The notes under the pieces: generated by a model
What the model was told of the DNA's origin: nothing
The model's database searches: none
Seen by the model: the letters and a program-made list of their open reading frames with translations, nothing else
DNA from: JAQUOA01 sp037443785
GTDB lineage: Bacteria > Bacteroidota > Ignavibacteria > UBA10030 > UBA8401
Length of the DNA stretch: 64,000 bases
Direction of reading: 5' to 3'
NCBI GenBank assembly: GCA_037443785.1
Contig: JBBINR010000010.1
Span: 1 to 64,000 of the forward strand
Shown here: in pieces, positions 35,377-44,837 of the stretch
How the letters are laid out: every line of letters begins with the position of its first letter
Numbering within the stretch: the first letter of the stretch is position 1
Position numbers and translations under genes: made by a program

Positions 35377-36408
35377 TTAGAAACCAAGAGTAACAGTGAT
35401 TACATTGTTAGCATCCATATATTTTAAGTGACGATATGCATAATCAACTTTTACGTTGATGCCACTTAAATCGTAATTAACTCCGGCGCCAAAAGTATAA
35501 TCGTAAATGTATTCATTCTCTGCCGTATTTGGAGAAGACAAATATCCGCCGCGGAGAAACACCATATCTTTAAATCCGTATTCGGCACCCAGTTTGTATT
35601 CATCACCCTGGTAATTATTATTCTGGAAATTTGTCATGAGTGTAAAGGCATTGACATCGTCTAGCTTTCGTTGATAGGCAAGCCCAATTTCAATTGTTGA
35701 CGGAAGATCAAATTCTGCTGCATCAACTTTATAAAATTGTTCTGCACGATCTGCACCAGTTACTTTTGCAGTATACAAGAGATCCGAACCGTCAAACTTC
35801 ATGCTTGGTCCGATATTTTTAATTGCGATACCGAGTTTCAACTCCGGAATAACAAGTCCATTGTATTGAACTCCTGCATTAAGTCCGTATCCTGTTGCCG
35901 AAGTGCTCATAATTTGTTCTGTGATAACATTTACTGTCGCTCCTACTGAGATGCGGTCATTAAGCATTTTTGCGTAAGAGACGCCGACTGTTGCGTACAC
36001 CGGTGAATAATTTTCGCCTGTGCCATCCGGGAAATCAACGGTGGTCACCGGTATGTCGCCGAAGGAAAGTGTCTTGAGCGAAAAACCAAGATGACCAAAA
36101 CTTCCGGCATCAATACCAATGGCGCCGTAGTTCAAATTGATATCCGCAAAATACTGCATATGCGAAATCATTACTTCAGTGCTTTTTTCTGTTCGAACAA
36201 GACCAGCAGGATTCCAGTAAATAGCATCGATACCACTCGTCGTTGCTAAATTTGCATTTCCTACTGCTACACCTGCAGCTCCCACCGGAATCAACAACTC
36301 CTGCGCCCCGGCAGTACCTGTTCTACCTTTATTCCCTCCATAGAGGGCTTGACTAGCAAGCCCCACTACGATCAGGAATGTAATAAGAACCTTATTTAAT
36401 TTTTCCAT
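35377..36408 (-). CDS. PorV/PorQ-family outer-membrane barrel protein
   Basis: 343 residues. A signal peptide (MEKLNKVLITFLIVVGLASQALYGG) precedes a barrel-like mature part that ends in aromatic-terminated strands (AYRHLKYMDANNVITVTLGF). The region AGAQELLIPVGAAGVAVGNANLATTSGIDAIYWNPAG is typical of PorV/PorQ and related UPF0164-type proteins. In type IX secretion PorV (LptO) accepts secreted proteins from the translocon and hands them to the attachment complex. It is encoded directly after a protein with a type IX sorting domain, which fits such a shuttle role for one cargo. An AGGAG site precedes the ATG. Confidence 0.85.
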   Translation of the reverse strand: MEKLNKVLITFLIVVGLASQALYGGNKGRTGTAGAQELLIPVGAAGVAVGNANLATTSGIDAIYWNPAGLVRTEKSTEVMISHMQYFADINLNYGAIGIDAGSFGHLGFSLKTLSFGDIPVTTVDFPDGTGENYSPVYATVGVSYAKMLNDRISVGATVNVITEQIMSTSATGYGLNAGVQYNGLVIPELKLGIAIKNIGPSMKFDGSDLLYTAKVTGADRAEQFYKVDAAEFDLPSTIEIGLAYQRKLDDVNAFTLMTNFQNNNYQGDEYKLGAEYGFKDMVFLRGGYLSSPNTAENEYIYDYTFGAGVNYDLSGINVKVDYAYRHLKYMDANNVITVTLGF

Positions 36409-36459
36409 ATAGAATCTCCTAATTTCATATATTTTGAATTCAAGGAAATGAATACACGT

Positions 36460-39400
36460 TTAGTATTTATCAAGCTGCTGCAATTCTTGGATGACCGCAA
36501 GTTTCAGGATCTTTGTTCCAAGACTACCGCCTAGATCGATATACACTACATACATTCCCGAAGCAACCGGTAAGCCGGATTCATTTTTTAAGTCCCATGT
36601 TAAGTATTGCGAAGCATCATTTTTTACCAACTTACGCAAACGAACACCAGCAAGATTTACGATGCTAAGAGTTGCTTTTTGCGGTAAATGGCTAAACGTT
36701 ACAAACTTCGTGTATTTATTTGGTTCCTTTTGATTGAATCCAAAATACGGGTTAGGATAAACATTAATTAATGAGACATCTGCCTTTGCTAAAGCCGTAC
36801 TGCTTGCTGGAGCGTTTGCAACAAACGTAAATGCATCATTCACACCGTTAGGCTTGGTCGAAATAATACGAATCACGTTCCCCGTAGCCGGCATAGTTGA
36901 ATTAACATTGGCAGGCCATGTAGCATCACTTACGGATCCGCCGTTGAAATTTACCAAAACGGTTCGAGCCATAACTTCAAGTCCGGTTCCTTGGCTTCCA
37001 TCATATCCAGCGCCCGCAGCAACAAATGCATCATATCCTGCAGTACCCGGTGTTTTTGGACTTGGTTCCATCCAATATATCCAGTCAGTATACGGATCGT
37101 TGTCACTGCCGGAAACAGTATGGTCAATTTTTAGTAAATTAAATTTGCCATCTCCATCTTCATCATTAACCCACGGAATCATTCGGAAATCATCCGATGC
37201 ATCGTTCGGCGTGTTGATACCAATGTTCCATAATTCAAACGGGACATCAATTGTTGCACCAGTTGTAAATGCAAGATTTGCTTTACCTCCCGCTGCAGTA
37301 AACCGAATCTCGAAATCATAAGGAACAAAGCGATTAAAATTGGTTCCTCGAAAAGTTCTTGGGAGGAAACGTCCAGCATATGTTGCATCGGCATTATTAC
37401 CGCCAGTGTGAATTCCCCATCTGCCACCACCCCAATCAGTTTGCGGGCGATCATTTGCACCATCTGCGGCCAAACCATCAGAAGTCGGGAATCCATTGAA
37501 TCCAAATGTTGCTGAAGTAGGCGGATTAATTGCGCCCGAAGGACCTGCTACATGAAGAATTCTTTTTACATCATTTGGCGCACCAACAACACCAATCTGT
37601 AGTCCATCTACGCTAAACGAAGGTGCTCCCGTTTGATTGGTTTGACTAGCCAATAGAGTTGTGTTTGCGGTTACGTCCTTAAGATTCCATTTTGTAGAAC
37701 CGCCGGTCGTATCAAACGAAACTCTGTACGTATGCCCTGTCAGTCTTGCAGGATCTACAACAAATGCACTTACAACGCCATCACTGGCACCTGCATGAGT
37801 AGAATGAATCGTATCCCCAGAAGCAAAAGAATATCTTACTCCCGGTTTTGAAGATTGCGGAACGATTTCAAGCACCGTTGGTGAACTTTCTAATGTTGCA
37901 GGAACTGCGCCAGGACTGGAATTAAAGTTATATGCTGTAACAGCGAAATAATAACTCTGACCATTTACCAAAGGCTTATCGGTCAAATAATCTTTGGTGA
38001 TATCAAATGTTCTAACAATACCAAGGTCGTTACCAAATTGAACAGGTTTTGTGATAACCGTTCCTACACCGTCGTCATAAACAGCATCTAAAATATTCAA
38101 CACGCCATCAACCTTGTCATAGGTTGCTAAGAGTTTAGCATTGCTGAATCCTTTTCCGGGAAGCTGATATACATTATATCCCTGGAAAGCGTATCCTTTT
38201 CCGTTGGCCGCAGTTTGACCTTCTGTCTTTGGAGCATTCACTGGATCGCCCCAATCAAGAACAATCTGTTTGTCTAATTGAGCAACCTTTACAACCGGTG
38301 AAGAAGGTGCTGAAGGAAGATCAAAATTATTGTCGTATGCTAATTGAGCTATCTGATCATAGAACTTCAAAACAGAAATACTCGACAATCGGTTGCTGCC
38401 TTGACCGGTAATAGCCGCAACAACAACTTCCTGTGTATCTCCATCAAGCATCGTGAACGGCCCGGAACATAATGCCATACGGCGATCATCCGGTGACGCA
38501 ATAGTTCCTTCGATCCATCCTTTATTTGTTACCGGATCACCTGAAAGAACGTACTTTGTAACTAAACCTGTTGTCGGATTAACATAAGGAGCGGCAGTTC
38601 GTCCGACAAGACCTTTCATCAAATTATACCATTCCGTGGTTCCACGGGGATCATTTAATCGTGGATCAACGTACGTAGCATTACTGTTAATGAAAAAGTT
38701 AAATGCGGTCATTCCAAGATTCTTTTTCCCTTTTACATACTTTCCGTCAACTTTTCCTGAATCAGTTGCAACTCCAGGAATCAAAGGTCCCTGGAAGAAA
38801 TCGAATCCTGTTGCCGGTGGTTTCGGACCAAAGAAACCGTCAGAAGCATCGCCGTTATAGACATATCCTAAACTCAATACGGTATCACATCCGGTATAGT
38901 CATCTTTATAACCAAGTCCACCGCCAAGATCAGGATCTGCCCATTGGGCAACATACATACTATCTATTCTATAACCGCTTTTATTGATAATCTTATTTTT
39001 TTGGAAAATGATGTTGCCAAGCGCACCTGAACGACGATACGCCCAAATTGTTCGCTGAAACTCAATACCGAACGGATCTTGACCGGCTAAATAATATGTT
39101 CTGGAAGCATCAAGATCGTTCGCAACGTACCAAATGGTTTGATCAGCACCGGAGACACCAGGAATATCTTTCGTTGGATCGTATATTCCGTTATGATCAA
39201 CATCGGTATACGGAGCACCATCAGCCGCCGGCCATTCATTCCAGTCTTTTACATATTGGTCGAAAATTTGCTTTGCCGTATATGTTTCATACTTGCTAAA
39301 CATAGCGACATCCTGCGAATTTAACATCGATTCCATATCAGCATCAAAGGCGCTGCTGGGTCCAACATCCGGACGAACTTTGTAGATTCGGTACTTTTCT

Positions 39401-39813
39401 TTTGCAGGATCATCAGCAACAGCAGCCGAAGACGTTGTTCCCGCCGTAAGAATTTTACCTGCTTGTATTCCGTGGTTATATGTAGAACCGCCAACCTTTA
39501 CTTTATTATCTTTTAAGTGTTTGCCGCCCCACAAAAAACCTTCTTCAAAAATTGATATACCACGATTTGCACTGACCAATTCAAATCCACCGTCGCCGGT
39601 GAACGGATTTAAAGAACCATCACCATTGTTTGAATAATATGAAAAAATATTATTAATGGTCATTGCAGTGAAAACGTCGTTCGTGTATACTTTTTGCAAC
39701 TTTGAGCGATCTTTTTGAGATTGCTCATATGGATGTCCTGCAAAGAGAACTCCAATTGCAATAAAAATAAACAACAGGAGACGACGCACATAAGATTTAG
39801 ACGTAATCGTCAT
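36460..39813 (-). CDS. Large secreted protein with type IX sorting domain, paralogue A
   Basis: 1117 residues, clearly paralogous to 27933-31271 over nearly the whole length. A signal peptide (MTITSKSYVRRLLLFIFIAIGVLFAG) leads. Shared features are INNIFSYYSNNGDGSLNPF, SRTYYLAGQDPFGIEFQRTIWAYRRSG, DxDxNGxxD calcium-type loops (DVDHNGIYDP, DEDGDGKF), a fibronectin-III-like region (DKQIVLDWGDPVNAPK, GYNVYQLPG) and a C-terminal sorting domain (INVYPNPYFGFNQ, LTWDLKNESGLPVASGMYVVYID). The start ATG 39813 has GGAGGA eight bases upstream; the frame extends to 39855. It lies between the TonB receptor and the PorV-like gene in one operon. Function unknown. Confidence 0.87.
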   Translation of the reverse strand: MTITSKSYVRRLLLFIFIAIGVLFAGHPYEQSQKDRSKLQKVYTNDVFTAMTINNIFSYYSNNGDGSLNPFTGDGGFELVSANRGISIFEEGFLWGGKHLKDNKVKVGGSTYNHGIQAGKILTAGTTSSAAVADDPAKEKYRIYKVRPDVGPSSAFDADMESMLNSQDVAMFSKYETYTAKQIFDQYVKDWNEWPAADGAPYTDVDHNGIYDPTKDIPGVSGADQTIWYVANDLDASRTYYLAGQDPFGIEFQRTIWAYRRSGALGNIIFQKNKIINKSGYRIDSMYVAQWADPDLGGGLGYKDDYTGCDTVLSLGYVYNGDASDGFFGPKPPATGFDFFQGPLIPGVATDSGKVDGKYVKGKKNLGMTAFNFFINSNATYVDPRLNDPRGTTEWYNLMKGLVGRTAAPYVNPTTGLVTKYVLSGDPVTNKGWIEGTIASPDDRRMALCSGPFTMLDGDTQEVVVAAITGQGSNRLSSISVLKFYDQIAQLAYDNNFDLPSAPSSPVVKVAQLDKQIVLDWGDPVNAPKTEGQTAANGKGYAFQGYNVYQLPGKGFSNAKLLATYDKVDGVLNILDAVYDDGVGTVITKPVQFGNDLGIVRTFDITKDYLTDKPLVNGQSYYFAVTAYNFNSSPGAVPATLESSPTVLEIVPQSSKPGVRYSFASGDTIHSTHAGASDGVVSAFVVDPARLTGHTYRVSFDTTGGSTKWNLKDVTANTTLLASQTNQTGAPSFSVDGLQIGVVGAPNDVKRILHVAGPSGAINPPTSATFGFNGFPTSDGLAADGANDRPQTDWGGGRWGIHTGGNNADATYAGRFLPRTFRGTNFNRFVPYDFEIRFTAAGGKANLAFTTGATIDVPFELWNIGINTPNDASDDFRMIPWVNDEDGDGKFNLLKIDHTVSGSDNDPYTDWIYWMEPSPKTPGTAGYDAFVAAGAGYDGSQGTGLEVMARTVLVNFNGGSVSDATWPANVNSTMPATGNVIRIISTKPNGVNDAFTFVANAPASSTALAKADVSLINVYPNPYFGFNQKEPNKYTKFVTFSHLPQKATLSIVNLAGVRLRKLVKNDASQYLTWDLKNESGLPVASGMYVVYIDLGGSLGTKILKLAVIQELQQLDKY

Positions 39814-39844
39814 AAAATAAATCCTCCAATTATTTTCTTCAAAA

Positions 39845-42766
39845 TTAATATTCAAGTTTTACACCAAATCGAATTTGACGTGGTGCCGAAAAATTAGCTG
39901 CGTTATAACCACCATTCACATCATTATAAAGGGTAGTATAAGCAACACCATTTTGAGCAGCTTTATCAGCTCCACTCGGAGTAGCTAACCATCCATCATA
40001 CTTCGGATCGCCAGTTCTCGGGAAAACTGAAGTAGGATTATCAAGATTCAGGAGATTTTGAACGTAGATATAAAAATCTGCACTGAGTCTTCCAAATTCG
40101 ACCGCTTTATCTACACGAAGGTCAAACCGAAATTGCCACGGAGTTGTTGAAGAACCAATTGGTTCAAGAGGTACTCTCGACCGTGCGTCGGTAACGGACA
40201 ATGAGGTTATGTCTAATCTTGTAAACGAGAAGCCACTTCCAAATGTCAATAATAAGTTAACTCCGGATTGCGATAAAATTCCTCCGTCATTTTTTGCAAA
40301 CCGATAATCAATAGATGCATTTCCACTATGTGTTTGATTGAAGTCGGTCGGGAAAACAAATTTTGGAATATATCCAGGTTGTCCCGAAGCGGCAACTGCA
40401 CCAGCAAGTGATTGCGGATTCGATCCGGTTCCTTTCGCATCCGAATACGTATAACTCATTTGAGCCTGAATGCGATTTACACGACGCAATGTTACACGAA
40501 TTTCTACACCTTTCGTTGTCGAATAATCTCCGTTGACAAGGGTAGGATAAACCTGTTGGCTCGATGTTGACGAAGGTTGGATTTGGGTGTATTGAATTTG
40601 ATTTTGAATGTCGCGATAAAATGTTGTTACATCGAACGAAGCAAAATCCGAAATTTGTTGAGCGAAACCAATTTCATATTGAGTGGTTCGTTCGGGTTTT
40701 AAACCATAGCCTGAAACAGCAGTAAAGTAATTTCCACCCTTCACATGGCTATATGTTCGGCCAAGTCCAAGATATGAATCACGGAACTGCGTGCTTGACA
40801 CGAGCTTGTTGAATTGAGCATGAAATACCGTTTGATCAGTCACAGGGAATGAAAAACCAATTCGCGGGCTGATATATTGTGCTGCTTCGGTCTTTTTATA
40901 TGAATTACGCGAAATAACTTTGTTAACATCGTCAAATGTCACAAACGCAGGATCTTTCAGCGTAATACCGCCATTATCGATATAATCATAACGAATACCG
41001 ACATAAAGATTGATGTCAGGCAACTCCATCTTGTCTTGCACATATACGGCAGCTTCAACAGGAAGGCGCGGGCCTAAATCGGTAACACTGCTGCCTTTCG
41101 TTATATCACTGCTAATTTCTTCTCCCCAAACGTTGTATCCATAATTATCCAATCCACCGCCTTGGGTTCTCAATTCAATCGTTTTTTGATCTTTAGATTT
41201 GCTTGCATCATTAACGGTTTGAGCGCGCAATAAAGTATTTCCAGGATTAAATCGACGAATTGTATATGTATTATATTCTCCGCCAGCTTTTAAGGCATGA
41301 TTCTTTTGCTGTGCGGAAAAATCAACACGTCCGCCATACTTAGTTTCTTTTTGCACATCATAACCAGACCGCGGAACACCTCTCTGTGCGATAGTAACAT
41401 CACCGCCATAGATCGTATATTGTTCAAGAGGGGTGTATTTTGATTGAAACACGTAGCCAACTTTTCTATTGGCAGCCGAATCGCCATAGGCATTGAAATT
41501 ATCCTTAAGATCCGGATCCATTGTTACGTCTTTGCGATATGTATAATATGCACTCGCTTCATAGTTGATGGATGGCGTTAAGAAATGAGTCACTTTAAAA
41601 TTGCCAAAACCATTGTGGAACGTAAACATTGCAGTCCGCGAGGCATTGAAAATATCGAAAATACCCGCTGTGTTTTTTTGCTCACTCGTAGAATAAGAAC
41701 CGGAAGCTTTCAACTGCAAATTACCCATATTGTATAACAACGTTCCAACATAGTTAAATGCATTTGACATGCCGCCAAATCTATTTCCCGCTTGATACGA
41801 AAGGTTAAGCGTATCAGGCAACGACGTTCCGATATGAGCCGGAGTCTTTGTAGGATCGGTTATAACATTCTTCACATTTATTCCATCCCAGAATCGAACA
41901 GCCGGATCACGGAAGAAAGTATTTTGAATACTTCCAAAGAATCGTAATTTTTCTGTCATTACCGGTCCACCAAATGTGGCCGTGTAATCTGAATATCCGT
42001 AGGAATAACCACCTAAACTTTTTGTTCCTTGCTTTGTGTAATTGTCAGTCTCAGCCAGTAAAGAAAATTTCCATGTTTCAGATCCGGTTCGTAATTGGCT
42101 AAAGACCAAACCGCCGGTTGCATTTCCATACTCTGCCGAATATCCGCCGGCTTGAACTTGAATTTGTTCCACCGTTTCACTGTTGAACGTTACACCTCTT
42201 CCACCCATCAATTTATTGGAAGACGGCACGCCATCGACAACATAACCCGTAGCATCGGCACGCGCACCTCGGATGTAAAAATTCCCACCATTCGAGACAA
42301 CACCGGGTTGCAGGCTAACAATATTTGCAACACCTCTAACCGGAAGAGTGGCAATAAAATCATTGTCCACAATGCGAACAGCTGCCGTTGCAGATTTGTT
42401 CACCAGCGGCCGCTCAGCAATAACCTCAACCGTACCTACTTGCACACCTTCGGCGGGTAATTTAAAGTTCGCTTCCGATGTCAAATCAGCGTTAACGCGA
42501 ACGTTGGATACTGTGATTGTCTGATATCCAATATAGCTGGCGCGTAACGAATACGTTCCTACCTCGAGTTTTAAAATATTAAACTCACCATTTAGATCTG
42601 TCGTCGATCCAAAAGAAGTACCAACAACAACAACAGCGGCACCTACCAATGGTTCACCGGTTTGACTGTCAACTACTTTCCCTTTAATCTTACCTTGCGT
42701 TCCCGCAAAAATCAGATAGGGAAGAAACATTGTTGCAGTCAGAAAAAAGTAGAACTTTCGTCTCAT
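39845..42766 (-). CDS. TonB-dependent receptor with carboxypeptidase-regulatory-like domain
   Basis: 973 residues. Signal peptide at 1-23; a beta-sandwich of the CarboxypepD_reg type at about 26-105 (GKIKGKVVDSQTGEPLVGAAVVVVG); a plug near 115-230 (LPVRGVANIVSLQPGVVSNGGNFYIRGAR, GYSAEYGNATGGLVFSQLRTG); and a large barrel ending NFSAPRQIRFGVKLEY. It resembles SusC-like or oar-like receptors, but no SusD partner is adjacent; the gene after it encodes a type IX secreted protein instead. Ligand unknown. AGGAG precedes the ATG, and a TTGACA promoter lies about 160 bases upstream. Confidence 0.9.
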   Translation of the reverse strand: MRRKFYFFLTATMFLPYLIFAGTQGKIKGKVVDSQTGEPLVGAAVVVVGTSFGSTTDLNGEFNILKLEVGTYSLRASYIGYQTITVSNVRVNADLTSEANFKLPAEGVQVGTVEVIAERPLVNKSATAAVRIVDNDFIATLPVRGVANIVSLQPGVVSNGGNFYIRGARADATGYVVDGVPSSNKLMGGRGVTFNSETVEQIQVQAGGYSAEYGNATGGLVFSQLRTGSETWKFSLLAETDNYTKQGTKSLGGYSYGYSDYTATFGGPVMTEKLRFFGSIQNTFFRDPAVRFWDGINVKNVITDPTKTPAHIGTSLPDTLNLSYQAGNRFGGMSNAFNYVGTLLYNMGNLQLKASGSYSTSEQKNTAGIFDIFNASRTAMFTFHNGFGNFKVTHFLTPSINYEASAYYTYRKDVTMDPDLKDNFNAYGDSAANRKVGYVFQSKYTPLEQYTIYGGDVTIAQRGVPRSGYDVQKETKYGGRVDFSAQQKNHALKAGGEYNTYTIRRFNPGNTLLRAQTVNDASKSKDQKTIELRTQGGGLDNYGYNVWGEEISSDITKGSSVTDLGPRLPVEAAVYVQDKMELPDINLYVGIRYDYIDNGGITLKDPAFVTFDDVNKVISRNSYKKTEAAQYISPRIGFSFPVTDQTVFHAQFNKLVSSTQFRDSYLGLGRTYSHVKGGNYFTAVSGYGLKPERTTQYEIGFAQQISDFASFDVTTFYRDIQNQIQYTQIQPSSTSSQQVYPTLVNGDYSTTKGVEIRVTLRRVNRIQAQMSYTYSDAKGTGSNPQSLAGAVAASGQPGYIPKFVFPTDFNQTHSGNASIDYRFAKNDGGILSQSGVNLLLTFGSGFSFTRLDITSLSVTDARSRVPLEPIGSSTTPWQFRFDLRVDKAVEFGRLSADFYIYVQNLLNLDNPTSVFPRTGDPKYDGWLATPSGADKAAQNGVAYTTLYNDVNGGYNAANFSAPRQIRFGVKLEY

Positions 42767-42926
42767 GTTTTTCTCCTAATTATTATAGATGGGTGATGTG
42801 GATTAAGTACGTATTTCAAAATGGAATTACAGTTTGCGGTTGTTGATGTAGCAAAAAAATTTTTCACTATGTAACTTTTTCTTAATTGCACCGTAATAAT
42901 AGCATTGTCTGTGAATTAATAATGTG

Positions 42927-42955
42927 AATATAGAGAGCGCAAGTGCAAATGTCAA
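42927..42955 (-). promoter_or_regulatory. Predicted promoter of the TonB receptor operon
   Basis: Minus-strand TTGACA (42955-42950), 17 bases, TATATT (42932-42927). The start should be near 42920, giving a leader of about 150 bases before the ATG at 42766. Two AT-rich imperfect direct repeats lie just upstream (42965-42980 and 42989-43003) and could be activator sites. Confidence 0.7.
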
Positions 42956-42964
42956 GTAGAACAG

Positions 42965-43003
42965 TGACAAAAAATCACTATTTACTTTTGTAAAAAATAA
43001 CTA
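42965..43003. repeat. Two AT-rich direct repeats upstream of the TonB receptor promoter
   Basis: On the plus strand TGACAAAAAATCACTA (42965-42980) and TGTAAAAAATAACTA (42989-43003) are similar repeats spaced about 24 bases apart. They sit 10 bases upstream of the -35 box. The inner one also has short inverted AGTGA/TCACT ends. The rest of 42767-42926 is the presumed long leader; I see no gene there. Confidence 0.35.
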
Positions 43004-43027
43004 TAAAACGAGAAAGATTGCAGTATT

Positions 43028-44254
43028 TCATTCTCTTATAGGCATTATACTCTTTTCATTCATTTTGGCCTCGCCTTTTTTTGTAAATCGTTTTATAAAA
43101 AGCTGCAACTGAACATTTCGTGCATCGTCCCAAGTAACAATAAACTCTCCCTCCGAATTCATTGATACAGCAGGATATTCCTGAATTATAGGCTCTGGAC
43201 TATCATTTATTTTAATATTCTTTCCAATGCGTTTACCTCCATGTGAAAAAAGCTGCCCATAGATATCGCCTACTTCATTATGCTGATCGTTCCGATAGTC
43301 TTCCCAAACACAAATAAATAATCCCGATGAAGAACCTGCGATACCCGGGAGTCTTTGCCATAGATTGACCGTATCATCATTCACTAATTTATTTGACGCT
43401 AATAATTTATGATTCTTTATTCTTTGCAAATAAATATTGGATTCTCCCGTCCGGTAATCTTTCCACAACACAAAAATTTCTCCGTTTGATTGAACCAAAA
43501 GTTCCGGATTCGAAGAAAAAGATTTCCCGTTAGCCCTGTCAATTGATAAAACCTTACTCCATGACGAAAGATTCCATTGGCATGATTTCATATAAACATG
43601 AAACTGACCATGGTCAGAATCCTGCCAAACAAAATACAGTGTTGAATCAATCCCAATTCGAACCGATGGATATTGCACAAGGGAGATACTTTTCGCGATC
43701 AAAATATTTTGACCGAATTTTCCTCTCGAAGGTGAATATCGTTGCGCATAAATATTGGGAATGCCGTCTCGATAGTCAACCCAACAAATAATTGACTCTC
43801 CATTTTTATGGACAGAAATCCGAGGAGTTAGGGAACCTTTGATTTTATCGGTAACTATTTCTGCCGAATCAATCACACTTCCGTTTTGTGAGTACCGGGC
43901 TCTATAGAGTATACCAAAATTGCTTTCAAATTGTTCCCACACAATTGAAATCCGTCCAGAATCATCGATTCCGACATCGGCATCACTTCCGTACCCGGGA
44001 AATTCTGAATTCACTACGATAGGTTTACAAAGATTACCATTCGATGAATCAAGTATGGCTAATATTACATTGCCGCCACTCGCAGGAGATGTGTGACACG
44101 CAACCGCTGCAACGCCATTATCAGCAAGGGCAACCTTATCATTAATAAAATCTATCGTCCCATTTAAATTTTGCGCAAAAGATAACGAACTAATGACAAA
44201 ATAAAATGCTCCATAGATGTGACGCTGAAATAATTGTATATGATGTATTTTCAT
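43028..44254 (-). CDS. Exported six-repeat propeller-like protein
   Basis: 408 residues, not assigned to a named family. A signal peptide is likely at the N-terminus (HIYGAFYFVISSLSFAQ). Six similar units follow, each ending in a tryptophan-acid motif and a Tyr/Phe strand: VWEQFESNFGILYRARY, CWVDYRDGIPNIYAQRY, VWQDSDHGQFHVYMK, LWKDYRTGESNIYLQR, VWEDYRN...GDIYGQLF, TWDDARNVQLQLFIKRF. This is the pattern of a six-bladed beta-propeller with Asp-box-like loops. It has no type IX sorting domain. The gene is divergent from the XRE-type gene and 262 bases upstream of the TonB receptor. Confidence 0.7.
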   Translation of the reverse strand: MKIHHIQLFQRHIYGAFYFVISSLSFAQNLNGTIDFINDKVALADNGVAAVACHTSPASGGNVILAILDSSNGNLCKPIVVNSEFPGYGSDADVGIDDSGRISIVWEQFESNFGILYRARYSQNGSVIDSAEIVTDKIKGSLTPRISVHKNGESIICWVDYRDGIPNIYAQRYSPSRGKFGQNILIAKSISLVQYPSVRIGIDSTLYFVWQDSDHGQFHVYMKSCQWNLSSWSKVLSIDRANGKSFSSNPELLVQSNGEIFVLWKDYRTGESNIYLQRIKNHKLLASNKLVNDDTVNLWQRLPGIAGSSSGLFICVWEDYRNDQHNEVGDIYGQLFSHGGKRIGKNIKINDSPEPIIQEYPAVSMNSEGEFIVTWDDARNVQLQLFIKRFTKKGEAKMNEKSIMPIRE

Positions 44255-44422
44255 TGCACACTTTATGATACGATCTCAACTATCGGCATGCCGGGTTCGT
44301 CCCTCAAAATGGTACACTCGTCCCACTCATATTCATTTCATCCCAAAGGCTTTTCAATTTATTCTTTTTTTTGTTATAAAAAAGAAAAATTATTTATTTC
44401 ACCCACCATCAAAGGGAGTCCT

Positions 44423-44782
44423 ATGAAACTTAACAAAAAAGAGGTAGCACAAAATTTGAGACTGTTCGGGTATAAAAGATTTGGCACAATGAAAAAATTT
44501 GCCGAAGCCTTGGATATGAATCCATCTACCTTGTATTCGGGATATTTAAACGGCAGAAGCCTTCCTGGTCCCGTGCTGCTGGTAAAATTAATCGACCTCG
44601 GATGTAACATTAATTGGCTCTTGACCGGAAGAGAAACAATGAACAATGTAACTAACAACGATAAGACCGTGCCAAAAGAAATTTCAAACATTCATGCTGT
44701 ATATTCCTCATCGGAAGAACCCCGGACTGCTCACTTTACCGTTGAAAAAACGAATGGAACGCTTGCGAACAGAAGCAGATGA
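44423..44782 (+). CDS. XRE/CI-type helix-turn-helix regulator
   Basis: 119 residues. The first 70 are a phage-CI-like helix-turn-helix domain: EVAQNLRLFGYKRFGTMKKFAEALDMNPSTLYSGYLNGRSLPGPVLLVKLIDLGCNINWLLTG. The NINWLLTG ending is seen in XRE repressors of the CI/BldD style. The C-terminal 50 residues look disordered. I start at ATG 44423 because AAAGGGAG lies just before it; the frame is open back to 44234, but that part is hydrophobic and Cys/His-rich junk without a ribosome site. It lies 55 bases before a LytS-type kinase gene and may regulate or be co-transcribed with that pair. Confidence 0.8.
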   Translation: MKLNKKEVAQNLRLFGYKRFGTMKKFAEALDMNPSTLYSGYLNGRSLPGPVLLVKLIDLGCNINWLLTGRETMNNVTNNDKTVPKEISNIHAVYSSSEEPRTAHFTVEKTNGTLANRSR

Positions 44783-44837
44783 TAGTGGCGATTGAAAAAA
44801 ACTTTTATTACACTTTGCCACACAGTATTTGCTGACT

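Noticed and set aside
44234..44422. Upstream extension of the XRE-type gene
   Set aside because: The stretch overlaps the divergent gene start, reads as Cys/His/Ser-rich non-protein and lacks a ribosome site; AAAGGGAG before 44423 marks the real start.
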